This document shows positions 1 to 8,688 of a DNA stretch of 64,000 nucleotides, in pieces. Positions within the stretch are counted from its first letter, which is position 1, and each line of letters starts with the position of its first letter. The notes below the pieces were generated by a model that was not told where the DNA came from, searched no databases, and saw only the letters and a program-made list of their open reading frames with translations. This DNA is from Bacteroidota bacterium. Lineage in GTDB: Bacteria; Bacteroidota; Bacteroidia; Chitinophagales; Saprospiraceae. Made by a program: the position numbers and the translations under genes. The stretch lies in assembly GCA_029572935.1 (NCBI GenBank), contig JAKQHM010000056.1, positions 1 through 64,000 on the forward strand, written 5' to 3'.

Positions 1-123
1 ATAATAATCAAAATCATCCTCAAAACCCCCATTGTCACAGATGAGAGTATCCTGGCTATGCGATATTCCAGGCAGCAGCAGGCTCATGATGAGGATTTTT
101 AGGTAATGACGAAATATGATCAT
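1..123 (-). CDS. Secreted protein, N-terminal fragment (left-edge partial)
   Basis: An ATG opens 41 codons that run off the left edge without a stop. The peptide begins with a basic/hydrophobic stretch (MIIFRHYLKILIMSLLLPG) and a plausible signal peptidase site near SHSQ, followed by an acidic stretch (CDNGGFEDDFDYY). The NGGFE pattern right after the signal peptide is common at the start of large secreted Bacteroidota proteins, many of them T9SS cargo, but too little is present to name the family. A run of nine G (C on the coding strand) lies 9-17 bases upstream of the start. Confidence 0.6.
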   Translation of the reverse strand, partial: MIIFRHYLKILIMSLLLPGISHSQDTLICDNGGFEDDFDYY

Positions 124-131
124 TACGGTTT

Positions 132-156
132 GGGGGGGGGCAGATTTTAAATCTGC
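132..156. repeat. G9 homopolymer tract joined to a palindrome
   Basis: Nine consecutive G are followed directly by arms GCAGATTT and AAATCTGC around one base (140-156). The tract sits just upstream of the start codon of the left-edge secreted protein. Homopolymer tracts of this length are prone to slipped-strand length change. Confidence 0.6.
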
Positions 157-422
157 GTTGGTCCTGTGTTGAAAACTAAAATTACTCATATGACAGAGTT
201 TTAGATGAAAAAATATATGTACTCAAGCAGCTGCCAGGTCTATGTCCCCTGGGTTTGGAGGATGCAAATCCTGTCTGTTGAGGATTCCTTCTGTACAAAT
301 ATACTCCTTTTGTTTAAATTTCGCTGCCCGGCCCTTGTATTATTTTGAAAATTCAGGGTTTTCCCTGATTTGCTTCAACAGAAAGCTTTAACCTCACTTT
401 CACCTTCCACTCCTCATTCTGT

Positions 423-488
423 TTCTCATTCTCACTCTGATTCTCATTCTCACTCTGTTTCTCATTCTCACTCTGCTTCTCACTCTGA
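423..488. repeat. 18-bp CT-rich tandem repeat
   Basis: Three full units of 18 bases (TTCTCATTCTCACTCTGN; N is A, T, then C) start at 423, 441 and 459, with a shortened fourth unit at 477. Inside each unit TTCTCA/TTCTCACTCTG is itself a sub-repeat. One strand is almost purely pyrimidine. No coding function is apparent. Confidence 0.85.
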
Positions 489-686
489 TCCTCCAAACGG
501 GTCACAAGTCATCCCGCCAAGGCGGGACAGGAAAGACTGGCACCAATACAGGTATATGATTTTCATTTAGTTCCATAAAACATGATGTAAAACAAGGATG
601 ATTGACCTATTTCATTTAGGTATATCAAATAGTCTGATATCAAATTTAAAGTGCTGAATAAATAATGGACGAAAATGCAATCAATC

Positions 687-1583
687 CTACTCAACTAATT
701 TTTCCCTCTCCCTCAGCTGCTCCGAGGTCAGTCTGCTGCCGTCGTGGCTCCATCCGGGCGGGCCTGCGAGGTACATCCAGCGTTCTTTCAAGCTGAGTCC
801 GGGTTGACGGAGATCGCGGACGAGCTGGATCCATTCGTGAAAAACAAGGCCCAGGGCACCGTTTTCCCCGGGTGAGGTGGTGAGGCCATACTTTATGGGC
901 TGGTACTGATCTTCCGGCAGCTCTTCCTGAAAGGTCCCGAACAGTCGGTCCCATATGATGAGGAACATGCCCATGTTTTTATCCAGATACAAAGGATTGG
1001 ATGCATGGTGCACCCGATGATGGGACGGGGTCACGAGCAGGTATTCCCACCATCCCAGCTTGCCGACCTTCCGGGTATGTACCAGGATGCCCCAGATCTG
1101 GGTGACCGCATAGATAAACAGGATATCCATGGGCCTGAAACCCAGCAAGGCCAGGGGAATGAAATAAAAGATCCTGTACAAGGGCTGCAAAACTGATGAG
1201 CGGAATCCGACGCTCAGATTCATCTGTTCACTGGAGTGATGGGTCACGTGTACGGCCCAGAACAAACGGATCTGGTGGTCAAAGCGATGCAGCCAGTAGT
1301 ACATGAAATCTTCTGCCAGCAGGAGTGCGATCCAATAGAGATAAGGATTTTCGATCTCGAAGAACCGGAACTGCCAGCTATAACTCAGCACCAGGAGGTA
1401 GACACCTCTGAGCAACAGGTCCAGTCCTCCGTTGAGCAGCATAAAATAGAGATTGGTCAGGCTGTCTTTCCAGGTGTACACCGGCTTCATCTCCAGCCTG
1501 CTCAATAAAATTTCAAGCCCTATGAAGAATAAGTACACAGGCGTGCTGATCAGAATCAACCATTGCTCTCTGAGGGCTTCCAT
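687..1583 (-). CDS. Sterol desaturase / fatty acid hydroxylase family membrane protein
   Basis: This is a 298-residue integral membrane di-iron oxygenase. Three histidine clusters are visible in order: HRFDH (HxxxH, about residue 99), HVTHH (HxxHH, about 112) and HRVHH (HxxHH, about 189). Together they form the metal-binding signature of the FA_hydroxylase superfamily. Hydrophobic helices lie at residues 8-25, 45-70, 83-95 and 135-165, and the histidines face the cytoplasm in known members. The family hydroxylates or desaturates lipids (sterols, fatty acids, carotenoids, alkylglycerols); the substrate cannot be told from sequence. The gene stands alone, divergent from metG. The ATG is preceded by no clear ribosome-binding site, as usual in this phylum. 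Confidence 0.88.
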   Translation of the reverse strand: MEALREQWLILISTPVYLFFIGLEILLSRLEMKPVYTWKDSLTNLYFMLLNGGLDLLLRGVYLLVLSYSWQFRFFEIENPYLYWIALLLAEDFMYYWLHRFDHQIRLFWAVHVTHHSSEQMNLSVGFRSSVLQPLYRIFYFIPLALLGFRPMDILFIYAVTQIWGILVHTRKVGKLGWWEYLLVTPSHHRVHHASNPLYLDKNMGMFLIIWDRLFGTFQEELPEDQYQPIKYGLTTSPGENGALGLVFHEWIQLVRDLRQPGLSLKERWMYLAGPPGWSHDGSRLTSEQLREREKLVE

Positions 1584-1763
1584 TGTGGGGCAAAACTACT
1601 CCAAAAGACATTTTCCTGCTATGAAAGCGGCCTTTTTCATCCCCCCTGTTGATTTAATGCAGACTAAATGCATGATCCGAAGCATTTAACCCCTCCGGAT
1701 GACTATAATTCAAAATGATATTCAAATATATTATATAGGACTTTCCACTATAAGATATGGGTT

Positions 1764-1771
1764 TATCTTCG
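1764..1771 (+). promoter_or_regulatory. Promoter -7 element for metG
   Basis: TATCTTCG is one mismatch from the Bacteroidota -7 consensus TAnnTTTG, with TTTC 18 bases upstream as a possible -33 element. Transcription would begin near 1778, inside a longer open frame, which supports the metG start at 1798. Confidence 0.4.
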
Positions 1772-1797
1772 CATTATTTTTTAATCAGGCCTCATTC

Positions 1798-3936
1798 ATG
1801 TCGGAATTTAAACGTCACCTGGTCACCGCAGCCCTGCCCTATGCAAATGGCCCTCTTCACATTGGCCACCTGACCGGTGCCTACCTTCCCGCCGACGTTT
1901 ATGTGCGTTTTATGCGCCTGATGGACAAGGAGATTGCCTTTATTTGCGGATCTGATGAGCACGGTGCCGCCATCACCATGAGGGCTATGAAAGAAGGCAA
2001 GACACCTGCCGAGATCATCGATACCTACCACGATCTTTTTAAAAAGACCTTTGAAGGGATCGGAATCGCATTTGACCATTATGGCAGGACCTCCGACCCA
2101 CAGCACCACCAGTGTTCTCAGGACTTCTTCAGGACTCTTTATACCAAAGGGATCTTTGAAGAGCGGGAAAGCGAGCAGTATTTTGACGAAAAAACAGGCC
2201 AGTTTCTGGCTGACCGGTATATCAAAGGCACCTGCCCCAAATGCGGATACGACGCTGCTTACGGCGACCAGTGCGAAAAATGCGGCAGCTCCCTGAGTCC
2301 CACCGAGCTGATCGAACCTCGGTCCGTACTCAGCGGGGAAAAACCTGTTTTTAAAAAAACCACCCATTGGTACCTGCCCCTGAACAAGGACGAATCCTGG
2401 CTCAGGGAATTTCTGGAAAACGGCATTTTGGAAGGAGCCTTACACCATGACCCCTCCTCCTGGAAAAATCATGTGCTCGGACAATGCAAATCCTGGATCG
2501 ATAATGGGCTGCAGCCACGAGCCATGACCCGGGATCTGGACTGGGGTGTAGATGTGCCTCAGGAGATACCTGGCAGCACAGGAAAAAAGCTTTATGTCTG
2601 GATGGATGCTCCCATCGGGTACATCTCTGCCACCCAGCAGTGGGCAGAAAAACAGGGTCTGGACTGGAGAAACTACTGGATGGATACCGAGACGGAGCTG
2701 GTCCATTTCATCGGCAAAGACAATATTGTATTTCATTGCATCATTTTCCCCGCTCTTCTCAAAGCCCACGGAGAATTTATTCTCCCCTCCAATGTGCCCG
2801 CCAATCAGTTTTTAAACCTCGAAGACCAGAAAATATCCACCTCCCGCAATTGGGCCATATGGGTACACGAATACCTGGAAGATCTGCCCGGACAGCAGGA
2901 TGCGCTGAGATACTACCTGGTCAAAAACATGCCCGAGCAAAAGGACAGCGAGTTCACCTGGAAAGGTTTTCAGGATGCCTACAACAACGAGCTCGTCAAC
3001 AACCTGTCCAACTTTGTACACAGGGTCCTGGTGCTGACGCACAAGTACTATGACGGCCACGTACCCGACTTTGATCCGGATGCTTACTTTTCCGGCGTGG
3101 CTCCCGACGATATGGGAGGATTTCACGAAACCGAATACCTCTGGCTTTTTGACAAACTGGATGAGCTCAATAACTATTGGCGCGCCTATGACTTCCGGTC
3201 AGCGCTCAAATGTCTGATGGAAATCTGCACAGCCGGCAACCAATTGCTTCAGCTCAACGAGCCCTGGAAGAACCAGAAAGAAGATCCGGAAATGGTAGAG
3301 GCCGTCATGAATCTGGCGCTCCATTATGTGGTGGTCATCAGTGTGGCCATGCATCCTTTTCTTCCCTTTGCATCTGATAAACTGAGAAAGATTCTCAATC
3401 TGGAACCACTCAGAAAAGGCGACCTGCTCGCACTCATGGATCAGATGGCCGAAGGTGAGCTTCTGCTGAAATCCGGACATAAAATCCAGCCGGCAGAATA
3501 CCTTTTTTCTAAAATTGAAGACGAAATCATCCGCAAACAAATCGATAAACTCCACCAGACATTGGAAAATCAAAGCACAGCTCAGTCAAACAATTACCTG
3601 CCACAAAAAGCTGAGATCAGCTACGATGATTTCAGCAAAATGGACATCCGAACAGCCAGAATCCTGGAAGCAGAAGCCGTCCCCAAGGCGGATAAACTGC
3701 TGCGCCTGAAACTGGACCTTGGCTACGAGCAGAGGATCGTCGTAAGCGGTATTGCCGAGCATTTCAAACCGGAAGATATCATCGGCTACGATGTTTTGGT
3801 CCTGGCTAATCTGGCTCCCAGAACCATACGCGGCATTGAATCCAGGGGAATGATCCTGATGGCAGAAAATGGAGAAGGAAAATTGTCCTTTGTTTCTCCA
3901 TCCAAAAATTGGCCCGCCGGATACACGGTCAAGTAA
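1798..3936 (+). CDS. metG: Methionine--tRNA ligase with C-terminal tRNA-binding domain
   Basis: MetG charges tRNA-Met with methionine. The class I signature HIGH is at residues 21-24 and the KMSKS-equivalent loop reads KISTS at 345-349. A four-Cys zinc knuckle of the MetG1 type (CPKCG...CEKCG) lies at about 145-162. The C-terminal 110 residues form an EMAP/OB-fold tRNA-binding domain (DIRTARILEAEAVPKADKLL), giving 712 residues, the full-length dimeric form. The frame is open 99 bases further upstream, but the ATG at 1798 begins MSEFKRHLVTAALPYANG, as family members do, and lies just after a plausible promoter. A spermidine-synthase-like gene follows after 18 bases, probably cotranscribed. Confidence 0.97.
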   Translation: MSEFKRHLVTAALPYANGPLHIGHLTGAYLPADVYVRFMRLMDKEIAFICGSDEHGAAITMRAMKEGKTPAEIIDTYHDLFKKTFEGIGIAFDHYGRTSDPQHHQCSQDFFRTLYTKGIFEERESEQYFDEKTGQFLADRYIKGTCPKCGYDAAYGDQCEKCGSSLSPTELIEPRSVLSGEKPVFKKTTHWYLPLNKDESWLREFLENGILEGALHHDPSSWKNHVLGQCKSWIDNGLQPRAMTRDLDWGVDVPQEIPGSTGKKLYVWMDAPIGYISATQQWAEKQGLDWRNYWMDTETELVHFIGKDNIVFHCIIFPALLKAHGEFILPSNVPANQFLNLEDQKISTSRNWAIWVHEYLEDLPGQQDALRYYLVKNMPEQKDSEFTWKGFQDAYNNELVNNLSNFVHRVLVLTHKYYDGHVPDFDPDAYFSGVAPDDMGGFHETEYLWLFDKLDELNNYWRAYDFRSALKCLMEICTAGNQLLQLNEPWKNQKEDPEMVEAVMNLALHYVVVISVAMHPFLPFASDKLRKILNLEPLRKGDLLALMDQMAEGELLLKSGHKIQPAEYLFSKIEDEIIRKQIDKLHQTLENQSTAQSNNYLPQKAEISYDDFSKMDIRTARILEAEAVPKADKLLRLKLDLGYEQRIVVSGIAEHFKPEDIIGYDVLVLANLAPRTIRGIESRGMILMAENGEGKLSFVSPSKNWPAGYTVK

Positions 3937-3954
3937 TCAGACGCCAGGTAAATC

Positions 3955-4644
3955 TTGAACAGAAAATACATCGATTTCTTTCTTAGTTTTTTTTGCGACC
4001 GGCTCATTGAGCAGAGCCAATCTGATCTGAATCCGGAGTTGAAAGTATTTCTGTCCAATGGAAGATACAAGCTGGTCACCGGTCATGCAGTTTATTCCTA
4101 TGACGACCGGTATACCAACTTCCTTCAATCCTTTCGGGAATTGAAAAAGGAACTTTCAAAAGTGAAAACCTGCCTCGTACTGGGTCTGGGCATGGGGAGT
4201 ATACCCCTGATGCTGGAACGAAAAATGAACCTCTCGGTCGATTGCACTGCTGTGGAACTCGATCCGGAAATCATCCGCCTCTATGAAAAATATACTGCAC
4301 CGCGGTTGAAAAATAAAGTGCGCATTACTGAAGGCGACGCATGGAATTACCTTGCATCGAACCCATCCAAATTTGATCTCATCTGTATGGATGTGTTTGA
4401 AGATGCCAAAGTACCGGAAAAATTTTCCAGCCCGCAATTTTGCGGCATGCTGCGCGATCATCTACATGAAGATGCTGTTCTTATTTACAATCGTCTGGAA
4501 GAAACAGATCAGGATCACCGAGAAAACAATATTTTTTTTGAAAATATTTTTCAACCTGTATTTCCCGATGCAAGGGTGCTCAAACTGGAAGCAAACAGAA
4601 TGTACATAGCCAAAAAATCAGCGGCCTCAGACCTCCAGCATTGA
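3955..4644 (+). CDS. Spermidine synthase-like class I methyltransferase-fold protein
   Basis: This 229-residue cytosolic protein has a Rossmann core. A glycine-rich loop (VLGLGMGSIPLML, about residue 65) is followed by an acidic residue in AVELDPEIIRLYEKY and by DLICMDVFEDAKVPE in the active-site region. The pattern fits the polyamine aminopropyltransferase (SpeE-like) fold. The Asp-rich substrate contacts of true spermidine synthases are not clear, so it may be another methyltransferase-like enzyme. Translation appears to start at TTG, 18 bases after metG; no ATG lies near the N-terminus. Its 3' end overlaps the convergent glycosyltransferase gene by 18 bases. Confidence 0.72.
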   Translation: MNRKYIDFFLSFFCDRLIEQSQSDLNPELKVFLSNGRYKLVTGHAVYSYDDRYTNFLQSFRELKKELSKVKTCLVLGLGMGSIPLMLERKMNLSVDCTAVELDPEIIRLYEKYTAPRLKNKVRITEGDAWNYLASNPSKFDLICMDVFEDAKVPEKFSSPQFCGMLRDHLHEDAVLIYNRLEETDQDHRENNIFFENIFQPVFPDARVLKLEANRMYIAKKSAASDLQH

Positions 4645-5313
4645 TTGATAAACTTCTTTGATCTGAGCCGGATCTTTTCCCTCCCGGAACATCTTATGCG
4701 CTATGAAATAAGCATATACTACTTTGAAATAAGAATTTTTTATGTATTTTCTGGAGGAAACAAGAGTAAAGGACCGGACAATGCACAAATCAGCTTTTTT
4801 CCGGAGCCTTCTTAAAAATTCATATTCTTCCATTACGACAAAATGCTCGTCGTATCCCCCCAGAGACTGAAATAAGTTGTTATCCACAAAGAGCGTCTGG
4901 TCTCCGCCCCGGGTCCATTCCCAGTCAAAACGCGTCAAAAAGGAATTGATCTGCAACAACCAGGGACCGCCTTCAAATTTCTGGCGAAACATACCGGCCC
5001 TGCATCCCTTTGAAAAGTGCTTGTGTATATCATCTAAAAATGAAGCGGGTGGCAGCACATCTGCATGGACAAAATATAAGATGTTTCCCTGGGCCTCTTG
5101 TGCACCTGTGTTCATTTGCATGGCACGACTGGCGACAGATGTCTCAAAAATTCGGATCGGATAGGATTGTGCGATCTCCAAAGTATGATCTCTACTGCCT
5201 CCGTCCACCAGGATGATCTCAGCTGAGCGATCTCGAATGTTATATAACAAATGATCCAGCAGTCGGGCGATGTAAACCTCTTCGTCCAGAGTGGGAATGA
5301 TGATGCTGATCAT
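4627..5313 (-). CDS. Family 2 glycosyltransferase of the rSAM-associated type
   Basis: This GT-A fold glycosyltransferase has 228 residues. It opens with MISIIIPTLDEEVYIARLLD, and the acidic motif IILVDGGSRDHT and the metal-binding HADVLPP match GT2 enzymes. Length and motif wording fit the subgroup often found beside radical SAM enzymes (rSAM/selenodomain-associated transferase 2). The context agrees: the ArsS-type radical SAM gene ends 6 bases upstream on the same strand. A role in attaching or trimming the sugar of an arsenosugar is plausible but inferred. The C-terminus overlaps the convergent spermidine-synthase-like gene. Confidence 0.85.
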   Translation of the reverse strand: MISIIIPTLDEEVYIARLLDHLLYNIRDRSAEIILVDGGSRDHTLEIAQSYPIRIFETSVASRAMQMNTGAQEAQGNILYFVHADVLPPASFLDDIHKHFSKGCRAGMFRQKFEGGPWLLQINSFLTRFDWEWTRGGDQTLFVDNNLFQSLGGYDEHFVVMEEYEFLRRLRKKADLCIVRSFTLVSSRKYIKNSYFKVVYAYFIAHKMFREGKDPAQIKEVYQSMLEV

Positions 5314-5319
5314 CCCCTA

Positions 5320-6381
5320 TCAGGCTGTGGCACCTCCGCAACTGCTGCCCGCACCGGCAGTACACCCGTAGCAATGCTGGTTGACTATGATGTCCCGGTC
5401 CTGTATATCTTTCTTACCAAAATCAGCGATGTGTTGCAAGGGATGATTGACTTTCAGGTCGAGCATCTGATTGAAATCGCAATCGTAGATATAACCATCC
5501 CAACCTACGCTGATGGTGTTGCGGCACATCACATTGGCTGCAGCAACCGGGTTAAATGCCTGGATCAGTTTATCCATGTAGTCTGAATAATTTCCCGTTT
5601 CCATGAGATACTCCAAAAACCGGGAAATAGGCAAATTGGTGATGGTAAAAAGGGAATTGAACCGGATCCCGAAGTGTGACTCGAGCCTCTTTTTGTATTC
5701 AGCTTCAAGGGTCGATTGAGAAGGCGGAAGAAAAGCTCCGCTGGGATTGTAAACGAGGTTTAACACCAGGCCCGAAGCTTCCGCACCATAGCCAACCTGA
5801 TTCAACATTTTCAAAGCCTGAATGGATTTTTCAAATACCCCATCTCCCCTTTGAGCATCCGTACGCGTCGAGTTGTAAAAAGGAAGGGAAGACACCACTT
5901 CGATTCCGTGTTCTTTGAAAAAATCAGGCAGGTCGTGGTATTTTTTATTGGCAAGGATGATGGTCAGGTTGCACCTGACAATAATTTTTTCGACACCCAG
6001 TTTCGAAATTTCCTTCACAAACCATCTGAAATCCGGATTCATTTCCGGGGCTCCACCCGTCAGATCCACAGTATGCGCTCCGGATTGTCTGATGGCGATC
6101 AGACATTGCTCCATGGTCTCGCGCGTCATGATTTCCTTGCGGTCCGGGCCGGCATCCACGTGACAATGTTTGCAGACCTGATTGCACATTTTGCCCAGAT
6201 TGATCTGAAAAATTTCCAACTTCTGGGGTCGGAGGGGGTACAATCCGGATTCCTCCAGCTTTTTTTCAAACTGTAGGTGGGCGTGCCCGTTCTGTGCAGT
6301 GGAACTGATTACCTGAAGCTGGAAGTAGCTGTCAGCAAATTCGCTGTGGCGGCTTTTGAGTGATTTGGTGGCTGTCGTCAT
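5320..6381 (-). CDS. arsS: Arsenosugar biosynthesis radical SAM protein ArsS
   Basis: This is a 353-residue radical S-adenosylmethionine enzyme. The [4Fe-4S] ligands are the three Cys of CNQVCKHCHVDAGPD (about residues 66-73). A second Cys-rich C-terminal region (CYGCTAGAGSSCGG, DUF3641-like) is typical of ArsS. In characterised systems ArsS couples dimethylarsenite to the adenosyl group of SAM on the way to arsenosugars. The AhpD-like gene upstream and the glycosyltransferase downstream form a tight three-gene operon of the kind seen around ArsS. The usual partner arsM (arsenite methyltransferase) is not in this window. Alternative reading: a radical SAM/Cys-rich protein of different substrate. 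Confidence 0.88.
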   Translation of the reverse strand: MTTATKSLKSRHSEFADSYFQLQVISSTAQNGHAHLQFEKKLEESGLYPLRPQKLEIFQINLGKMCNQVCKHCHVDAGPDRKEIMTRETMEQCLIAIRQSGAHTVDLTGGAPEMNPDFRWFVKEISKLGVEKIIVRCNLTIILANKKYHDLPDFFKEHGIEVVSSLPFYNSTRTDAQRGDGVFEKSIQALKMLNQVGYGAEASGLVLNLVYNPSGAFLPPSQSTLEAEYKKRLESHFGIRFNSLFTITNLPISRFLEYLMETGNYSDYMDKLIQAFNPVAAANVMCRNTISVGWDGYIYDCDFNQMLDLKVNHPLQHIADFGKKDIQDRDIIVNQHCYGCTAGAGSSCGGATA

Positions 6382-6394
6382 CGGTCCGGCCGGA

Positions 6395-6727
6395 TTACAT
6401 CGCTACTTCCTTCACCTTGTTCATCATCTGCACGCTATGTACCAGGGATGCTCCTCCCCGAATGGCGACGGCAACGTGTACGGCTTCCATGAGCTGGGCC
6501 TCGTCGCAACCTTTTTCCAGTGTATCCACCGTATAGGCATCGATGCAATAAGGACACTGCACCGTATGGGCCACAGCCAAAGCGATCAGACTTTTTTCGC
6601 GGGCAGTGAGCGCCCCGTCCTTGAATACATCTCCATAGTAGTCAAAGAATTTTTTTGCCAGGTTGGGTTCAAATTCACCTACGTTGCTGAACTTTTTAAG
6701 GTCTTCCGGATTGTAATAAGTCTTCAT
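6395..6727 (-). CDS. Arsenosugar-associated AhpD/carboxymuconolactone decarboxylase-like protein
   Basis: This is a 110-residue all-helical protein of the AhpD/CMD superfamily. The redox motif CPYC is present within HTVQCPYCIDAYT (about residues 56-59), preceded by the family's Glu-rich helix (LTAREKSLIALAVA). The His that completes the AhpD proton relay (CxxCxxxH) is a Tyr here. Related proteins are encoded beside arsS and are called arsenosugar biosynthesis-associated peroxidase-like proteins; their exact role is unproven. It is the first gene of the operon and is followed by arsS after 13 bases. A TATATTTG element lies about 33-40 bases before the start. Confidence 0.85.
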   Translation of the reverse strand: MKTYYNPEDLKKFSNVGEFEPNLAKKFFDYYGDVFKDGALTAREKSLIALAVAHTVQCPYCIDAYTVDTLEKGCDEAQLMEAVHVAVAIRGGASLVHSVQMMNKVKEVAM

Positions 6728-6745
6728 GTTGGGTCATTTAGCAAA

Positions 6746-7882
6746 TTGAAACAAAACATCAAATATAAGGTTTCGGCAAAATCCATTTTTTGGATGGCTG
6801 TCCTGGCAGTCAGTTTCATGTCTCAAACGTTTGCCAGTCAGAAACTTATACCAGAGTCAGAGCCCTTGGACAGTATCCCTAAAAGAAAGATCAGCCTGTT
6901 GGCTGCTCCAATCGTCTTTTATACACCCGACACCCGCTGGTCTCTGGGTCTGGTAGGGGTTTCGGGCTTTACCTGGGGTACAGGTAATCCGCAGACCAAA
7001 AAAAGCAACATCAATCTGGGCCTATCCTTTACCCAGAGAAAACAGATTCTGCTGCACATGCCCTTTCAGGTATTTTCTCCGGGATCCAAATTCTGGCTGA
7101 ACGGAGAACTTGGATTTTTCCGGTATGTGTACTACTTCTATGGAATCGGAAACCGCCAGGAAAATGAGTATGAAAACTACGATGCCGATCTGTTTCGCAT
7201 TCGGCTCAATGCACTGAAAAAAATCGGAAGGCACCATTTTCTCGGACTGCGGTATGTCTTTGATCATTTTGATTTTACCCGTTTCAAAGAAGGAGGAGAA
7301 TTGATCGATGGTTCAGTAAGAGGGAGCAGGGATGGATCGGTTTCCGGACTGGGCCTGAGTTTCAATTACGATTCGAGGGACAATATTTACTATCCTGCAA
7401 AAGGATTGTTTACCGAATCCCAATTGATCGCAGCAGACCGCCTTCTGGGCAGTGATTTCAGCTATGCCGCCTTGTATTTATCCGCCACGCGGATCTGGAG
7501 CCTTCATTCCCGTTTGATCCTGGCAGTGAATACCGTACAGCATTTTACGGTTGGTCAGGTGCCATTTCATCAATTGCCCTTTTTGGGCACAGCGGCATTT
7601 TTGAGGGGTTATATTTTGGGACGGTTTCGCGATAATATGATGAGTCTGGTGCAGGCTGAATTAAGATTCCCTTTGTTTTGGAGATTCAAAGCTGTGGTGT
7701 TTGGAGGAGTGGGAGCCGTTTACGACCCTCTTGAGCCATTTAAGGCCTCCTATCTGAGACCCAATGCTGGAGCGGGGCTCCGGTTTCTGGCTGTCAGGGA
7801 TCAAAATCTACACATTACCCTGGACTATGGTATTGGATATCGCAGCAGTGGTGTTTACATCAAGGCGCTTGAGGCTTTTTAA
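6746..7882 (+). CDS. BamA/TamA-like outer-membrane beta-barrel protein
   Basis: This is a 378-residue exported protein whose body is rich in alternating aromatic strands (FWLNGELGFFRYVYYFYGIG, GLRYVFDHFDFTRF) and ends with an aromatic residue. It has the Omp85/surface-antigen pattern, including YDSRDNIYYPAKGLFTE, the common RDNxxxPxxG barrel motif, and a late FLRGYILGRFRDN strand like the Omp85 lid-loop RGY motif. No POTRA domains are present, so it is a barrel-only member of unknown cargo. The start is uncertain: TTG at 6746 gives a basic N-region plus hydrophobic core, a good signal peptide, while ATG at 6794 gives a weak one. With the TTG start it overlaps the divergent promoter of the arsS cluster. 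Confidence 0.8.
   Translation: MKQNIKYKVSAKSIFWMAVLAVSFMSQTFASQKLIPESEPLDSIPKRKISLLAAPIVFYTPDTRWSLGLVGVSGFTWGTGNPQTKKSNINLGLSFTQRKQILLHMPFQVFSPGSKFWLNGELGFFRYVYYFYGIGNRQENEYENYDADLFRIRLNALKKIGRHHFLGLRYVFDHFDFTRFKEGGELIDGSVRGSRDGSVSGLGLSFNYDSRDNIYYPAKGLFTESQLIAADRLLGSDFSYAALYLSATRIWSLHSRLILAVNTVQHFTVGQVPFHQLPFLGTAAFLRGYILGRFRDNMMSLVQAELRFPLFWRFKAVVFGGVGAVYDPLEPFKASYLRPNAGAGLRFLAVRDQNLHITLDYGIGYRSSGVYIKALEAF
6760..6767 (-). promoter_or_regulatory. Promoter -7 element for the arsS cluster
   Basis: The minus strand reads TATATTTG, an exact TAnnTTTG match, placing a start site near 6753 ahead of the AhpD-like gene. No TTTG lies at the expected 19-base distance. Confidence 0.4.
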
Positions 7883-7926
7883 AGCATGGAAAACCGGAAG
7901 CTCCTGTTTTTCGTTTTGAAATTAAG

Positions 7927-8661
7927 ATGATACATTCAAAGAATATATTTCTATTGGCCCTGTCCCTTTTTGAAATTTTCAGCGGCCTGAGCGCACAGGA
8001 AAACCACCAACCTTGGACGGAGCTTTTGCAAAAACACGTCAGCCGGGACGGTAATGTGGATTACAAAGGATTTGTGAGGGACAGTCACAAGCTCAATCAA
8101 TATCTGCAATCCCTTGCCAGTCACCCTCCTCGGGATCAATGGGAGGAGGACCGGATTAAAGCCTTCTGGATCAATGCATACAATGCCTTCACTGTAAAAT
8201 TGATCCTGCAACATTTTCCGGTCAAAAGCATCAAAGAGATCGGTGGCCGGATCCCTTTTGTCAACTCACCCTGGGATATCCGCTTTATCAAAATCGGCAA
8301 TGAAACCATGGACCTCAATCATATCGAACATGGAATACTCAGAAAAAAATTCAAAGATCCGAGACTGCACATGGCACTGGTTTGCGCCTCACGATCCTGT
8401 CCGGCTCTGTCGCGGGAAGCTTTTGAAAGCGCAAAACTCAATGAGCAGCTTGATCAGGTAACCCGGGAATTTCTGGCGGATCCCCTTCGAAACTCGTTTG
8501 TGAGCGGAAAAGCCCAAATTTCCATGATCTTTAAGTGGTATGCAGAGGATTTTGGCAGAACCCGCGGCATACGGGATTTTATCGGGAAATACGGTCCTGT
8601 TCGGTTGTCGGGCTCTCAAAGTCTTCAGTACCTCGAATATGACTGGAGCCTAAATGATTGA
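7927..8661 (+). CDS. DUF547 domain-containing secreted protein
   Basis: This 244-residue protein has an N-terminal signal peptide (ends near GLSAQ) and a DUF547 domain. Diagnostic pieces are FWINAYNAFTVKLIL (about residue 77), SPWDIRFIKIG, the LNHIEHGILRKKFKDPRLHMALVCAS-type core with its His-Glu-His and Cys residues, and SCPALSREAF. DUF547 is related to transglutaminase/papain-fold proteins, but no activity is established. It follows the outer-membrane barrel gene after 44 bases on the same strand and may be cotranscribed with it. Confidence 0.88.
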   Translation: MIHSKNIFLLALSLFEIFSGLSAQENHQPWTELLQKHVSRDGNVDYKGFVRDSHKLNQYLQSLASHPPRDQWEEDRIKAFWINAYNAFTVKLILQHFPVKSIKEIGGRIPFVNSPWDIRFIKIGNETMDLNHIEHGILRKKFKDPRLHMALVCASRSCPALSREAFESAKLNEQLDQVTREFLADPLRNSFVSGKAQISMIFKWYAEDFGRTRGIRDFIGKYGPVRLSGSQSLQYLEYDWSLND

Positions 8662-8688
8662 GTGACCGGTAAATTTCATTCGATTTAT

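Larger units (their letters stand above)
124..686. other. Gene-free gap with simple repeats
   Basis: I see no convincing gene in this 563-base stretch. It holds a G9 tract (132-140), an 8-base-arm palindrome (140-156), a CT-rich tandem repeat (about 423-488) and a short perfect hairpin of TCCCGCC/GGCGGGA (512-527, loop AA). A 66-codon Ser/His-rich reading frame across the tandem repeat is a by-product of the repeat. Confidence 0.6.

Noticed and set aside
370..570. 66-codon Ser/His-rich frame
   Set aside because: It is the translation of the CT-rich tandem repeat; its regular SHSHS pattern comes from the DNA repeat and there is no start signal or family.
1699..1797. Extended N-terminus of metG
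   Set aside because: The added residues are hydrophobic and unlike any MetG, and a promoter element lies within the extension.
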